Below are positions 33,283-42,231 of a stretch of 42,613 bases of DNA, piece by piece. The translations under genes were made by a program, and so were the position numbers. Under the pieces are notes generated by a model. That model was not told where the DNA came from. It saw nothing but the letters and a program-made list of their open reading frames with translations, and did no database searches. The DNA is from Nitrospira lenta. Its GTDB lineage: Bacteria > Nitrospirota > Nitrospiria > Nitrospirales > Nitrospiraceae. The stretch covers positions 1 to 42,613 of the forward strand of contig CAMDPZ010000014.1 in the NCBI GenBank assembly GCA_945905765.1, given 5' to 3'. Positions within the stretch are counted from its first letter, which is position 1, and each line of letters begins with the position of its first letter.

Positions 33283-33693
33283 TTACCAGCGGAGATCGTC
33301 CCCCGCTACTTCGAACGCGTTCTGAATATGCTCGATCTTGGAAATGTCGGCATCCGCCCCCTGCAGCAGGACGACATCGAATCGGCAGGGCCGATCCTTG
33401 AGATGGTGCCGGGCCAGATATTGCGCCGCCAGCTGGATCAGCTTCTCCTGCTTCCGCTGATGCACGGCATGGATGGCCCCGCCGAACGCATCGCTACGCC
33501 GCGCCTTCACCTCGACAAACACCAGCACCGGCCCGTCTTCCGCCACCAAGTCCAACTCCCCCACCGACGAGCGCAGATTGCGCGCCACGATTCGGTACCC
33601 CTTGCGGCGCAAATACTGCTCTGCCGCCGTCTCGCCTTCTTGGCCAAAGAGCTTGCGAGGATCGAGGCTGGTCACGGAGTCGTCCCAGGACAT
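33283..33693 (-). CDS. yraN: YraN-family (UPF0102) endonuclease-like protein
   Basis: 136 residues. The restriction-endonuclease-like core is clear: GQEGETAAEQYLRRKGYRIVARNLRSSVGELDLVAEDGPVLVFVEVKAR, with the GELDLV Asp and the E-V-K catalytic-type motif, then KQEKLIQLAAQYL and RFDVVLL. Its function is not settled in the family. It overlaps the end of rnhB by 22 bp, the classical rnhB-yraN order. Confidence 0.93.
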   Translation of the reverse strand: MSWDDSVTSLDPRKLFGQEGETAAEQYLRRKGYRIVARNLRSSVGELDLVAEDGPVLVFVEVKARRSDAFGGAIHAVHQRKQEKLIQLAAQYLARHHLKDRPCRFDVVLLQGADADISKIEHIQNAFEVAGDDLRW

Positions 33694-34334
33694 TCGCCCA
33701 ACCCGCTCAAGAGCTGGGCGACGGGAGCGAAGGTGCGCCGATGAATTGCGCAGGGGCCATGTTGCGCCAGCCGCTGCAAATGTTCTTCCGTCCCGTAGCC
33801 CTTGTGGGCAAGAAAATTATACAGGGGATAGGTCCGATGGTACGCGGCCATCATGCGATCGCGCGTCACTTTGGCGACGATCGACGCGGCCGCAATCGAG
33901 AGGGACAGAGTGTCGCCCTTAATGATCGAGCGTGAGGGAATGGCGAGATTCGACAGGGTGACGGCATCGATCAAGAGGCAATCAGCCGGAGGATTCAGCG
34001 CGGCCAGCGCGCGGCGCATGGCCAGGCGAGTCGCTTCGAGAATATTGAGGCGGTCGATCTCCTGCTCCGTGGCGACCCCCACACCGATCCCGCGAGCCCG
34101 CTCGACAATGACCTCGTAGAGCCGCGCTCGCTCAGATTCTGAGACTTGTTTCGAGTCGTTGACACCGGCTAAGCGGCAACGAGAAGGCAGGACCACCGCC
34201 GCCGCGACGACAGGGCCCGCCAGGGGGCCCCGTCCGGCTTCATCCAGACCGGCGATGCGGCGATAGCCGCGCCGCCGGGCTTCCAATTCAAATTCGTCGG
34301 TCGGTCCCACGATGTGGCCCCGCGATGCGTCCAT
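33672..34334 (-). CDS. rnhB: Ribonuclease HII
   Basis: Removes ribonucleotides from DNA and RNA of RNA-DNA hybrids. 220 residues. Catalytic carboxylates lie in AGLDEAGRGPLAGPVVAAAV (Asp 31, Glu 32) and in the LLIDAVTL and later SIVAKVTRDRMM segments, matching the family pattern, with KGYGTEEHLQRLAQHGPCAIHR at the end. The first ~20 residues precede the conserved core, so the true start could be slightly downstream. It lies 36 bp after rplS. Confidence 0.95.
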   Translation of the reverse strand: MDASRGHIVGPTDEFELEARRRGYRRIAGLDEAGRGPLAGPVVAAAVVLPSRCRLAGVNDSKQVSESERARLYEVIVERARGIGVGVATEQEIDRLNILEATRLAMRRALAALNPPADCLLIDAVTLSNLAIPSRSIIKGDTLSLSIAAASIVAKVTRDRMMAAYHRTYPLYNFLAHKGYGTEEHLQRLAQHGPCAIHRRTFAPVAQLLSGLGECPGTTP

Positions 34335-34370
34335 TGAACGGGCACCCGTCGACGGAACCAGGAAAAACGA

Positions 34371-34793
34371 CTAGGCCTTCGGAGCCGCAGCAGCTTCTGC
34401 CGGCGCTTCGACCTTCCGCGCAACCCCGGCCTTCGCCTTCGGGCTTGCAACGAACTCCCGATCTTCAACCTTGGCGAACTTGCCCTTCTTCCCGCGAAGA
34501 TAATAGAGCTTGGCCCGACGCACTTTACCCTGGCGCATGACCTCGACGCGCGTGACGATCGGCGAATGGATCGGGAAAATTCGCTCCACACCGACGCCGT
34601 AGGAAACCTTGCGCACCGTGAAGGTCTCGGTGTTCAGCAACCCTTTACGGGCGATCACCGCGCCTTCAAACACCTGAATGCGCTCTTTTTCTCCTTCGAC
34701 CACTTTCACATGCACGCGAACGGTGTCGCCGATTTCAAAAACAGGCGCCGCCGGCTTGGTGAAAGACTGTTGTATCCGTTCTAAGCGATTCAT
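34371..34793 (-). CDS. rplS: 50S ribosomal protein L19
   Basis: Located at the 30S-50S interface. 140 residues from ATG 34793, which overlaps the trmD TGA (ATGA) and has GGAGGAAGGGG upstream; the eight-codon extension is rejected. Conserved [31 protein letters not shown], then [13 protein letters not shown] and [14 protein letters not shown]. The last ~25 residues are an Ala/Lys/Glu-rich tail ([13 protein letters not shown]) beyond the usual ~115-residue protein. Confidence 0.97.
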   Translation of the reverse strand: MNRLERIQQSFTKPAAPVFEIGDTVRVHVKVVEGEKERIQVFEGAVIARKGLLNTETFTVRKVSYGVGVERIFPIHSPIVTRVEVMRQGKVRRAKLYYLRGKKGKFAKVEDREFVASPKAKAGVARKVEAPAEAAAAPKA

Positions 34794-35581
34794 GAGACTA
34801 CCCCTTCCTCCCCACATCGAACAGGCGTGCCAGCCACGCCTTCACGAGTAAGTTCGTCTAGCAATTGTTGATCTTCGAGACTCAAGACCCGATCCTGCAA
34901 CAGATCCGGCCGTCTCTGATACGTACTTCGCAAGGACTCTTTCCGACGCCATAGACGAATGACCTCGTGATGTCCTGAAAGCAACACTTCCGGCACGGCC
35001 ATCCCGCGAACCTCCGCCGGCCTCGTATAATGCGGATATTCGAGCAACGAATCCGTAAACGACTCTTCCTCAATCGACTCCGGATCCCCCAACACACCGG
35101 GGACCAAACGGGCTGCGGCATCGATAAGCACCAGCGCCGGCAACTCGCCTCCGGTCAGCACATAATCCCCGACGGAAATTTCCTCCGGCTGCAAGGCCAG
35201 CCGCACACGCTCATCGACGCCTTCGTAATGGCCGCAGAGAATGACCAGCCGGCGGCTGTCCGCCGCCAGATTCTTCGCATAGGCCTGCGTGAACGGGCGA
35301 CCATGCGGAGACGGAAACAACAACCGGATCTCTTCACCGGCCACGGCATACTCGGCCTGAATCTGTTCCACCGCGCGCAAGATGGGCTCCGCCTTCATCA
35401 CCATCCCGGCCCCGCCGCCGTAGGGCACGTCGTCCGCCACTCTGTGGCGATCGAGCGTGTAGTCGCGCAGGTTCCGCACATGAACATGCAGCAAGCCCTT
35501 TTCCTGCGCCCGCTTGAGAATGCTTTGCGCGAGCACCGGCGCCACCATATCGGGGAACAGGGTCAAGATGTCACAGCGCAT
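34790..35581 (-). CDS. trmD: tRNA (guanine-N1)-methyltransferase
   Basis: Methylates G37 of tRNAs reading proline, leucine and arginine codons with S-adenosylmethionine, preventing frameshifting. 263 residues from ATG 35581 (GAGGA upstream), giving [12 protein letters not shown]; the longer frame adds four residues only. SPOUT trefoil-knot motifs are present: [40 protein letters not shown], plus [17 protein letters not shown]. The start lies inside the 3' end of rimM and the stop inside rplS. Confidence 0.97.
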   Translation of the reverse strand: MRCDILTLFPDMVAPVLAQSILKRAQEKGLLHVHVRNLRDYTLDRHRVADDVPYGGGAGMVMKAEPILRAVEQIQAEYAVAGEEIRLLFPSPHGRPFTQAYAKNLAADSRRLVILCGHYEGVDERVRLALQPEEISVGDYVLTGGELPALVLIDAAARLVPGVLGDPESIEEESFTDSLLEYPHYTRPAEVRGMAVPEVLLSGHHEVIRLWRRKESLRSTYQRRPDLLQDRVLSLEDQQLLDELTREGVAGTPVRCGEEGVVS

Positions 35582-36107
35582 GGCGATCCTCAACCAAATC
35601 GTCGATCCCGCGAACCAGCATCCGGCGACGCACCAGATCCACCGACGTCACAAAGCTCTTCGCGGCCGGAATGAGGACTTCCTCCGTCCCCTTGCGAACC
35701 ACGAAGACGTGATTGTCCGGTATCTCCAAAATCGTCTCCACCACGCCGATCTCGTCGCCCCGCTCGTTCTCGACCGTCATCCCGATGAGGTCGCACTCAA
35801 AGTAGACGCCCTCGGCCAGCGTCGCCGCTGGACGTCGCGGCACTTGGATCAATCCCCCGCGCAACGCCACAGCTTCTTCCGGCGTCGTCACACCGACAAA
35901 ACCCATAATGTAGGTCGAGCCGGCGCGTCTGACATGCGCCACCGTCTTCTCGACCACCTGTCCCGTCGGCGCCACCACCTGCACCTGCTTCAGATGGTCC
36001 AACCGGCCAGGCACATCGCTCAACAATCGCACTTTAAATTCGCCGCGCACGCCAAAGTGGCGCTCGATCTTGCCGATCGTCACAAGATCTGCCGGCGCCG
36101 TGGTCAC
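35571..36107 (-). CDS. rimM: Ribosome maturation factor RimM
   Basis: Assists 30S head assembly and binds S19. 178 residues. N-terminal RimM barrel starts VTIGKIERHFGVRGEFKVRLLSD; the C-terminal PRC-barrel is visible as YFECDLIGMTVENERGDEIGVVETILEIPDNHVFVVRKG followed by EVLIPAAKSFV. It begins three bases after the rpsP stop. The KH-domain gene often found between rpsP and rimM is absent. Confidence 0.96.
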   Translation of the reverse strand: MTTAPADLVTIGKIERHFGVRGEFKVRLLSDVPGRLDHLKQVQVVAPTGQVVEKTVAHVRRAGSTYIMGFVGVTTPEEAVALRGGLIQVPRRPAATLAEGVYFECDLIGMTVENERGDEIGVVETILEIPDNHVFVVRKGTEEVLIPAAKSFVTSVDLVRRRMLVRGIDDLVEDRHAL

Positions 36108-36110
36108 GTA

Positions 36111-36407
36111 TTACGCGCCCTTCTTCTTCGCGGCTTTCCCTGCGGCTTTTTCCGCTTCAAACGTCTTCCAGACGCCGCAACGACGGAGCAACGTCTTGAC
36201 CGTGACGGTCGGCTGCGCGCCCTGGCGCAACCAGCTCAACACCCGTTCCTGCTTCAACTCCGGCAGACCCGCTTCCTTCAACGGATCGAAGATCCCCAGA
36301 ATTTCCAGGAACCGCCCATCGCGCGGCTTCCGTGAATCCGCTGCGACAACGCGATACAGCGGTCGTTTATGTCGTCCCGTTCTCGTCAATCTCAAATGAA
36401 CAGCCAC
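36111..36407 (-). CDS. rpsP: 30S ribosomal protein S16
   Basis: 98 residues from GTG 36407, which has AAGGAGGAG four bases upstream and gives the classic N-terminus AVHLRLTRTGRHKRPLYRVVAADSRKPRDGRFLEILG. The upstream frame in the same ORF is not needed. The body ends with a Lys/Ala-rich tail. It follows ffh by 47 bp in the same transcription unit. Confidence 0.97.
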   Translation of the reverse strand: MAVHLRLTRTGRHKRPLYRVVAADSRKPRDGRFLEILGIFDPLKEAGLPELKQERVLSWLRQGAQPTVTVKTLLRRCGVWKTFEAEKAAGKAAKKKGA

Positions 36408-36454
36408 TAGACTCCTCCTTCTATACAACACACCGTGATGATGACTATCGACCC

Positions 36455-37801
36455 TTACATAGATCGCAGAAGTTGCGCCAACTGCCGGCGGCCTCCCGAC
36501 CCTGCCATAACCTTGGCGATTTTCCTCGCCGAGAGAAACTGCTTAATCAACCGATTCACTTCTTCCACCTTCGTTCCGCTGCCCCGGGCAATCCGCTTCT
36601 TCCGGCTTCCGTTGATGAGCGTATGATCACGCCGCTCACGCGCCGTCATCGAGTCGATCATCGCCGTGACCCGCTTCATCTCCCGCTCAGGCACCTGCCC
36701 GTCCATCGCCCCCTTGAGCTTCTGGCCGCCCGGCAGCATCCCCAAAATCTGGTCCAGCGAACCCAGACGACTGACCTGACTCAACTGCGCGCGAAAATCT
36801 TCCAGCGTAAACGTCGTGCTGGTCAGCCGCTTCTGCGCATCCGCCGCCTGCTCGATCGTAAAGGTCTCTTGAGCCTTTTCGATCAGCGAAAGCACGTCGC
36901 CCATGCCGAGGATGCGCGAGGCCATCCGGTCGGGATGAAACAACTCCAGCGCGTCCAACTTCTCGCCCACGCCCAAAAACTTGATCGGCTTGCCGGTCAC
37001 CGCCCGGATCGACAACACCGCCCCGCCCCTGGCATCGCCTTCCACCTTGGTCAGGATAATGCCGGTCAGGCCGATCCGCTGATCGAACTGGCTGGCCATC
37101 GTGACCGCATCCTGCCCCGTCATGGCATCGGCCACCAAGAGCACTTCATGCGGCTGCACGGCAGCCCTCACCGACACCAACTCTCCCATCAACTCATCGT
37201 CGATGTGGAGACGCCCGCCTGTGTCCAGAACGACGAGATCGTACCCCTGCTCCCGTCCCCGCTCCACACCGGCCTGGCAAATGCGGACAACATCCGCATG
37301 GGAAGCCTGGGCCGGATCGACTCGATGCACGTCGATCTCAAGATCGCGCCCCAGACTCGCCAATTGATCGCCGGCTGCCGGCCGCCGAGGATCTGCCGCA
37401 ACCAGAAGCACTCGCTTCCCCTGCGCCTTAAAATACCGACCGAGCTTACCGCAAGTCGTGGTCTTTCCAGCTCCCTGCAGCCCGACCATCATCACGACAG
37501 TGGGGGGATGCGACGCGAGAGCCAACCCGGCCCGCTCGCGGCCCATCATCTCGCAGAGCTCGTCCCACACGACCTTGACCACTTGATGGCCAGGGGTCAA
37601 ACTCTGGAGGACTTCCTGCCCGACTGCCTTGACACGAACCCGCTCGATGAAATCCTTCACGATCTTGAAGTTGACGTCGGCTTCGAGCAGCGCCAGACGA
37701 ACTTCCTTCAAGGCTTCCGCGATGTTCTGTTCTGTCAGGACTCCAGAACCGCGCAGCTTCTTAAAAATCTTCTCAAACTTTTCACTGAGAGAATCGAGCA
37801 T
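36455..37801 (-). CDS. ffh: Signal recognition particle protein Ffh
   Basis: GTPase of the SRP, delivering nascent inner-membrane proteins with FtsY. 448 residues from ATG 37801 (GGCGG upstream), giving MLDSLSEKFEKIFKKLRG. N domain, G domain with G1 GLQGAGKTTT and DPRRPAAGDQL, and M domain with the RNA-binding RIARGSGTKVEEVN. Two conserved GTPase motifs deviate: G3 reads DTGGR rather than DTAGR, and G4 reads TKVEGDARGG rather than TKxDGDARGG, with Glu in place of the guanine-reading Asp. First gene of the long division/translation unit; two promoters lie just upstream. Confidence 0.97.
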   Translation of the reverse strand: MLDSLSEKFEKIFKKLRGSGVLTEQNIAEALKEVRLALLEADVNFKIVKDFIERVRVKAVGQEVLQSLTPGHQVVKVVWDELCEMMGRERAGLALASHPPTVVMMVGLQGAGKTTTCGKLGRYFKAQGKRVLLVAADPRRPAAGDQLASLGRDLEIDVHRVDPAQASHADVVRICQAGVERGREQGYDLVVLDTGGRLHIDDELMGELVSVRAAVQPHEVLLVADAMTGQDAVTMASQFDQRIGLTGIILTKVEGDARGGAVLSIRAVTGKPIKFLGVGEKLDALELFHPDRMASRILGMGDVLSLIEKAQETFTIEQAADAQKRLTSTTFTLEDFRAQLSQVSRLGSLDQILGMLPGGQKLKGAMDGQVPEREMKRVTAMIDSMTARERRDHTLINGSRKKRIARGSGTKVEEVNRLIKQFLSARKIAKVMAGSGGRRQLAQLLRSM

Positions 37802-37861
37802 ACCGCCACATAGCAAAAGGCAATCGAAACCCCTAGCTCCAGATCTCCGATCACCTCGAAA

Positions 37862-37870
37862 ATTCTAGCA
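37862..37870 (-). promoter_or_regulatory. Extended -10 promoter of ffh
   Basis: Minus strand TGCTAGAAT: TGn followed by the -10 TAGAAT (37867-37862). The predicted start is about 54 nt upstream of the ffh ATG. No good -35 is needed for an extended -10 promoter. Confidence 0.55.
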
Positions 37871-37884
37871 AAAGAGCATCGGGG

Positions 37885-37914
37885 AGTCTAAAGGACTAAA
37901 CGGGATGAAGTCAA
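37885..37914 (-). promoter_or_regulatory. Second sigma-70-like promoter of ffh
   Basis: Minus strand: -35 TTGACT (37914-37909), 18-bp spacer, -10 TAGACT (37890-37885), just upstream of the extended -10 promoter. Tandem promoters would fit a unit containing ribosomal protein genes. Confidence 0.5.
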
Positions 37915-37959
37915 GGGAGAGCGGGGCCTTGGAGCGGGCAGTTTAGCCCGTACATTTTA

Positions 37960-37988
37960 TTGACATGTTAGAGGCCTTTCGCTATGGT
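37960..37988 (+). promoter_or_regulatory. Sigma-70 promoter of the DUF4321 gene
   Basis: -35 TTGACA (37960-37965), 17-bp spacer, -10 TATGGT (37983-37988). The expected start near 37995 leaves a leader of about 42 nt before the GTG. It diverges from the ffh promoters. Confidence 0.65.
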
Positions 37989-38036
37989 CCTATCGTTATC
38001 TCCTGAGACTACACAAAGACTTATGAGGCGGTTGCC

Positions 38037-38297
38037 GTGAAGAAATCACCCTTGATTTTGCTCGTGTTTGTGCTCATCGGCGGACTATTAGGCGGAATCC
38101 TGGGAGAAATTCTCCGGGTCATGGCCCCACAGGGCGCGATTCAGGCGATTTTCTCCAGTAATTTCAACCCTGGTATCAGTCCACCGCTGACAATCGATCT
38201 GGTCCTCATCAAGCTCACATTTGGCTTGCTCCTGAAAATCAACCTTCTCAGCCTTCTCGGGATGTTCTTGGGCATCTATCTCTACAAAAACGTCTAG
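38037..38297 (+). CDS. DUF4321 small membrane protein
   Basis: 86 residues from GTG 38037, with GAGGCGG five bases upstream. Two hydrophobic segments (about 5-28 and 58-82) flank a short polar loop (FSSNFNPGISPPLTIDL). The pattern LLGGILGE...NPGISPPLTIDLVLIKLTFG...NLLSLLGMFLGIYLY fits the DUF4321 family, which has no known function. Its stop region forms an inverted repeat with the uvrB stop. Confidence 0.8.
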   Translation: MKKSPLILLVFVLIGGLLGGILGEILRVMAPQGAIQAIFSSNFNPGISPPLTIDLVLIKLTFGLLLKINLLSLLGMFLGIYLYKNV

Positions 38298-38322
38298 CAC
38301 CCCACTGGCAGGCTGCTAGACA
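38293..38322. terminator. Hairpin formed by the two convergent stop codons (DUF4321/uvrB)
   Basis: GTCTAGCA (38293-38300) and TGCTAGAC (38315-38322) are perfect inverted repeats of 8 bp around a 14-nt loop. Each arm contains the TAG stop of one of the converging genes. No U-run follows on either strand, so terminator function is only likely by position. Confidence 0.45.
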
Positions 38323-40319
38323 TCCGACTTCAGCTCTAACTCTCTCAACTTCAGCGCGCGGATCTTGTTTCGGATGGCTGCGGCCCGCTCAAAATCCAAC
38401 TGCTTCGCGGCAGCCTTCATCTCCACTTCCAGCCGCTTGATAACCTGTTCGGTCACTTCCTCCGCTCCATAGAGAGCCGGCGACTCTGCCACCAAGTCCA
38501 ATCGCACGACCGCCGTTTCTTCCGTGGCATAGTCGAGAGACCGCACATCCTTCGTGATGCTCGTGGGCACGATGCCGTGCTTGGCATTGTAGGCTGCCTG
38601 AATCGTACGTCGGCGTCCGGTCTCATCGATCGCCATTTGCATCGACGCCGTAACGGTATCCCCGTACAAAATTACATGGCCCCTCAGATTCCTCGCAGCC
38701 CGCCCGGCCGTCTGGATCAAGGCTCGATAGGACCGCAGATAGCCTTCCTTGTCCGCATCCAGAATCGCCACCAGCGTCACCTCCGGAAGATCCAATCCTT
38801 CACGCAGGAGATTGATCCCCACCAACACGTCGAAGACCCCGCGCCGAAGATCGCGAATGATCTCAGCCCGTTCCAACGTCTTAATGTCGGAATGCAGATA
38901 CCGCACCTTGATCCCGAGATCGTGGTAATACTCGCTCAAATCCTCCGACATGCGCTTGGTCAGGGTGGTGATCAATACCCGCCCGCCCTGCGCCACTCCA
39001 GCCCGCACTTCTCCCAGGAGATCGTCGACCTGCCCCTTGGCCGGTCGCACCTGGATGACCGGATCCATCAGACCGGTCGGACGAATAATCTGCTCAACCA
39101 CTTCTCCTGCCGTGTGCCCCAGCTCATAGGGGCCCGGCGTCGCGGACACATACACCGCCTGCGCGAGACATTGTTCAAACTCGGCAAACTTGAGCGGCCG
39201 GTTATCGACCGCCGACGGCAATCGAAAACCGTACTCGACCAAGGTCCGCTTCCGCGAATAATCCCCCTCGTACATCCCGCCGACCTGGGGAACCGTCGCA
39301 TGAGATTCGTCCACGATCAGCAAAAAGTCTTTGGGGAAATAGTCGATAAGCGTCGGGGGCTGCTCGCCTGGCGCGCGGCCACTGAGATGCCGCGAATAGT
39401 TCTCGATGCCATGGCAATAGCCCATCGCCCGGATCATTTCCAGGTCGAACTTGGTGCGTTGCGCGATCCGCTGGGCTTCCACGAGCTGATTCTGTTTCTT
39501 GAAATAGACGACGCGCTCGTCCAATTCCTCTTCGATGCCCGTAATCGCCCGTTCGTACCGATCCGGCGCAATGAGATAGTGCGTGTTCGGATAGATCGCG
39601 ACTTTCGGCAGCTTCCCGAGCGACTTTCCCGTAAGCGGATCGATTTCATGAATGGCATCGACCACGTCGCCGAACAGTTCGATCCGGACGGAGACCGCGT
39701 CATTCGAAGCGGGAAAAATCTCGATGACGTCACCGCGGGCCCGGAAGGTACCGCGGTGAAAATCCACGTCGCTGCGGGCATATTGAATCTCGACCAGCTT
39801 GGCCAGAATTTTCTCCCGCCTCATCTCCATCCCCTCTTCAAGGAAAATCACCATCTCGTGATAGACCTCTGGCGACCCCAGGCCGTAGATGCAGGAGACC
39901 GACGAGACGATCAGCACGTCGTTCCGTTGAAGCAACGCGGACGTTGCCGCATGCCGCATCTGATCGATCGCATCGTTTACGGAGGCGTCCTTGGCAATAT
40001 AAGTGTTGCTTTGCGGGATATAGGCTTCCGGCTGGTAGTAATCGTAGTAACTGACGAAATACTCCACCGCATTGTGGGGGAAGAACTGTTTAAATTCTTG
40101 ATAGAGCTGACCGGCCAGCGTCTTGTTATGGACCAGCACCAAGGTGGGCTTCTGCACCTGCGCCACCACGTTGGCCATGGTAAAGGTCTTACCGGATCCG
40201 GTGACGCCCAGCAACGTTTGATGCTTTCGGCCAGCCGTAATCCCGGCCACCAACTTGTCGATGGCCTGACCTTGATCTCCGCAGGGCTTGAAGGGGGCTT
40301 CGAGTTGAAACAGCGGCAT
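38316..40319 (-). CDS. uvrB: Excinuclease ABC subunit B
   Basis: Damage-verifying helicase-like subunit of nucleotide excision repair. 667 residues, usual length. Walker A GVTGSGKT (38-45), the DNA-clamping beta-hairpin ([21 protein letters not shown], about 92-112), helicase motifs including DESHAT and the final QTAGRAARN, and the C-terminal UVR motif ([27 protein letters not shown]) that binds UvrC. A TGGTAAGAT extended -10-like box (about 40340-40348) lies just upstream, with AAAGG before the ATG. Confidence 0.97.
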   Translation of the reverse strand: MPLFQLEAPFKPCGDQGQAIDKLVAGITAGRKHQTLLGVTGSGKTFTMANVVAQVQKPTLVLVHNKTLAGQLYQEFKQFFPHNAVEYFVSYYDYYQPEAYIPQSNTYIAKDASVNDAIDQMRHAATSALLQRNDVLIVSSVSCIYGLGSPEVYHEMVIFLEEGMEMRREKILAKLVEIQYARSDVDFHRGTFRARGDVIEIFPASNDAVSVRIELFGDVVDAIHEIDPLTGKSLGKLPKVAIYPNTHYLIAPDRYERAITGIEEELDERVVYFKKQNQLVEAQRIAQRTKFDLEMIRAMGYCHGIENYSRHLSGRAPGEQPPTLIDYFPKDFLLIVDESHATVPQVGGMYEGDYSRKRTLVEYGFRLPSAVDNRPLKFAEFEQCLAQAVYVSATPGPYELGHTAGEVVEQIIRPTGLMDPVIQVRPAKGQVDDLLGEVRAGVAQGGRVLITTLTKRMSEDLSEYYHDLGIKVRYLHSDIKTLERAEIIRDLRRGVFDVLVGINLLREGLDLPEVTLVAILDADKEGYLRSYRALIQTAGRAARNLRGHVILYGDTVTASMQMAIDETGRRRTIQAAYNAKHGIVPTSITKDVRSLDYATEETAVVRLDLVAESPALYGAEEVTEQVIKRLEVEMKAAAKQLDFERAAAIRNKIRALKLRELELKSDV

Positions 40320-40408
40320 GGAACGACCTTTCAGCCGTTATCTTACCATCGAACCAGCATGGCGCACAGCGCGCACAAACCGGAGAGGGGCTGGCCCTCA
40401 ACACACCA

Positions 40409-40428
40409 CCGGCCCCTTGCGGGGCCGG
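40409..40428. terminator. GC-rich hairpin downstream of the DEAD-box helicase gene
   Basis: CCGGCCCC (40409-40416), loop TTGC, GGGGCCGG (40421-40428): a perfect 8-bp stem 16 bp beyond the helicase stop (40444) and upstream of uvrB. No U-run, so intrinsic termination is uncertain. Confidence 0.5.
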
Positions 40429-40443
40429 CAGCAGCTGAGTGTC

Positions 40444-41784
40444 TTAGTAGCGTGAATGCCTGGTCGCGCCGACCGGGGCTCCCGGCCTATGAGCGGAACC
40501 ACGGTTCTCACCCCCGAAGGATCGGCGGCCACCTGGCTCCGAGCTTCGGCGGGGCCGCGCGCGAGGATCCTGATAGTCGCTCGCCGGCATAGGGGCCGGA
40601 GTGGGAAGCGCGGCCAGCACGGGAAGCGCGAGCTTCGTCGTCTCGATCTTCAACTGTCTCACCATGCGAAGATACTCTCGCTCTTCGGACTGCGAAAGAA
40701 TCAGGAAGGTCGATCCTTCCTTCTCCGCGCGGCCGGTCCGGCCGGTCCGGTGGACATACGAATTCGGATTGGTCGGCAACTCATAGTGAATCACCTGCAC
40801 CACATCCTGAATGTCGAGGCCTCTGGCTGCCACATCGGTCGCCACGAGCGAACGGATCTTGCCGGCCCGAAAGGCGCCGAGCGTCCGCTCCCGCTGTGCC
40901 TGGCTATGGTTGCCGGTCAAGGAGCCGATCGAAGCCGGTTCCCCGCCCAAATGGGCCGCCAAACGCCGCACCTTATACTTTTGATCGCAGAACACCATCG
41001 ACCGCTCTCCACCCTTCAACGCATGGAGCAAGGTATGCACGAGCTGCGTGCGCACCTGATCGCTTTGCACCACATAGTAGGCATGCACGATCGTCGTCGG
41101 ACTGTTGATGCCAGGATCGACCGCGATGCGCGCGGGATCGCGCTGCATGCTCTGCGCGAGCGTCTGAATGTCCCCCGAAAAGGTCGCGGAGAACAAGAGC
41201 GTCTGGCGCTCAGCCGGAAGGAGACGGATAATCCGCTGGATGTCGCGCAGGAATCCGCGGTCCAACATCTGATCGGCTTCATCCATCACGAGAAACGTCA
41301 CGCCGCCCAACTTCAAGTGACCGGAGCCGGCCAAATCGAGCAACCGGCCAGGCGTGCCGACCACCACCAAGGGAGGCCGTTGCAACGCGCGGTATTGCCG
41401 CTCGATCGGCGTGCCGCCGTAGACCGACAAGGAGGTCACGGACGCTGGAGCATACTTGCGCAGCTCCATTTCAATTTGAAGCGCCAGCTCGCGCGTCGGC
41501 GCCAGCACGAGAAACTTCGGGCCAGCTGAATGGCTCGGTCCGCCAGACTTGGCATAGGGGCCAGGCGCGGTCGACAAGGCCTCACGCCGCATCACTTGTT
41601 CAATAATCGGTAGCAAGAACGCCAGGGTTTTGCCGCTCCCTGTTTTGGCCTGCGCCATAATATCCCGGCCTTCCAGCGCCACGGGAATGGCAGCCATCTG
41701 CACCGGTGTCGGTGTCGTCAGGCCAGCCTGAATCAGGCGCTGGGCAAGGGAGGGCTGTAGATTCATATCAGCAAACGTAGACAT
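40444..41784 (-). CDS. DEAD-box ATP-dependent RNA helicase
   Basis: 446 residues from ATG 41784, which has AAGGAG four bases upstream; 47 upstream codons in frame are rejected. All core motifs are present: Q motif TPTPVQ, motif I AKTGSGKT (46-53), PTREL, VMDEAD, SATF, ATDVAARGLDI and HRTGRTGRA. The C-terminal tail (about 400-446) is Arg/Gly/Ser/Pro-rich, typical of RNA-binding RhlE-type extensions. It follows an RRM protein gene, and both families are commonly linked to cold adaptation or ribosome assembly. The exact subfamily (RhlE-like) is an inference. Confidence 0.94.
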   Translation of the reverse strand: MSTFADMNLQPSLAQRLIQAGLTTPTPVQMAAIPVALEGRDIMAQAKTGSGKTLAFLLPIIEQVMRREALSTAPGPYAKSGGPSHSAGPKFLVLAPTRELALQIEMELRKYAPASVTSLSVYGGTPIERQYRALQRPPLVVVGTPGRLLDLAGSGHLKLGGVTFLVMDEADQMLDRGFLRDIQRIIRLLPAERQTLLFSATFSGDIQTLAQSMQRDPARIAVDPGINSPTTIVHAYYVVQSDQVRTQLVHTLLHALKGGERSMVFCDQKYKVRRLAAHLGGEPASIGSLTGNHSQAQRERTLGAFRAGKIRSLVATDVAARGLDIQDVVQVIHYELPTNPNSYVHRTGRTGRAEKEGSTFLILSQSEEREYLRMVRQLKIETTKLALPVLAALPTPAPMPASDYQDPRARPRRSSEPGGRRSFGGENRGSAHRPGAPVGATRHSRY

Positions 41785-41887
41785 AGAACTCCTTGTACGG
41801 GGCAAACTTCCTGGGACTGCACGGTCCGACCTCGTCAGAGGGCCGGGAAACGCATCGAAGTGATGGGCAATTCTAGGAAGGAAATAG

Positions 41888-41912
41888 CGGGGCTGCCGGA
41901 TAGGCAGCCCCG
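41888..41912 (-). terminator. Probable terminator of the RRM-protein gene
   Basis: A perfect 10-bp stem (CGGGGCTGCC / GGCAGCCCCG) with a 5-nt loop lies 23 bp beyond the RRM stop. On the minus strand it is followed by CTATTTCCTTCC, a weak pyrimidine-rich tail. Confidence 0.6.
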
Positions 41913-41934
41913 ACGTGAGAAACACTCGCTAGGA

Positions 41935-42231
41935 TTAGTACCGGTCTCCGCCGCGGCCACCGCCGCCGCCGCCAGTGCGTGGCTCTTGCGGACGCGCTTC
42001 GTTGACGGTCAACGTGCGACCACCCAACTCAGTGCCGTTCAGCGCAGTGATCGCTGATTGCGCTTCCGAATCCGAGGACATTTCCACGAATCCGAATCCG
42101 CGGGACTGGCCGGTGAACTTATCCGTGATGATTCTGGATGAGGTCACTGCTCCATGAACAGCAAACAGATCGCTCAGCTGTTGTTCAGTTGTGGAATAAG
42201 GCAAACCGCCGACGTAAATCTTAGAACCCAT
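41935..42231 (-). CDS. RRM-domain RNA-binding protein
   Basis: 98 residues. A single RNA recognition motif with RNP2 IYVGGL (residues 5-10) and RNP1 RGFGFVEM (about 44-51), followed by a Gly/Arg-rich tail (RTGGGGGGRGGDRY). Bacterial proteins of this kind resemble cold-induced Rbp proteins of cyanobacteria and bind RNA; the targets are unknown. An excellent AAAGGAGGAG precedes the ATG. Its position before a DEAD-box helicase suggests joint work on RNA structure, perhaps in the cold. Confidence 0.95.
   Translation of the reverse strand: MGSKIYVGGLPYSTTEQQLSDLFAVHGAVTSSRIITDKFTGQSRGFGFVEMSSDSEAQSAITALNGTELGGRTLTVNEARPQEPRTGGGGGGRGGDRY

Noticed and set aside
38577-40592. 671-codon open frame on the plus strand opposite uvrB
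   Set aside because: It is the antisense shadow of uvrB; the translation is His/Arg/Leu-rich with no recognisable domain, while the minus strand encodes a complete UvrB.
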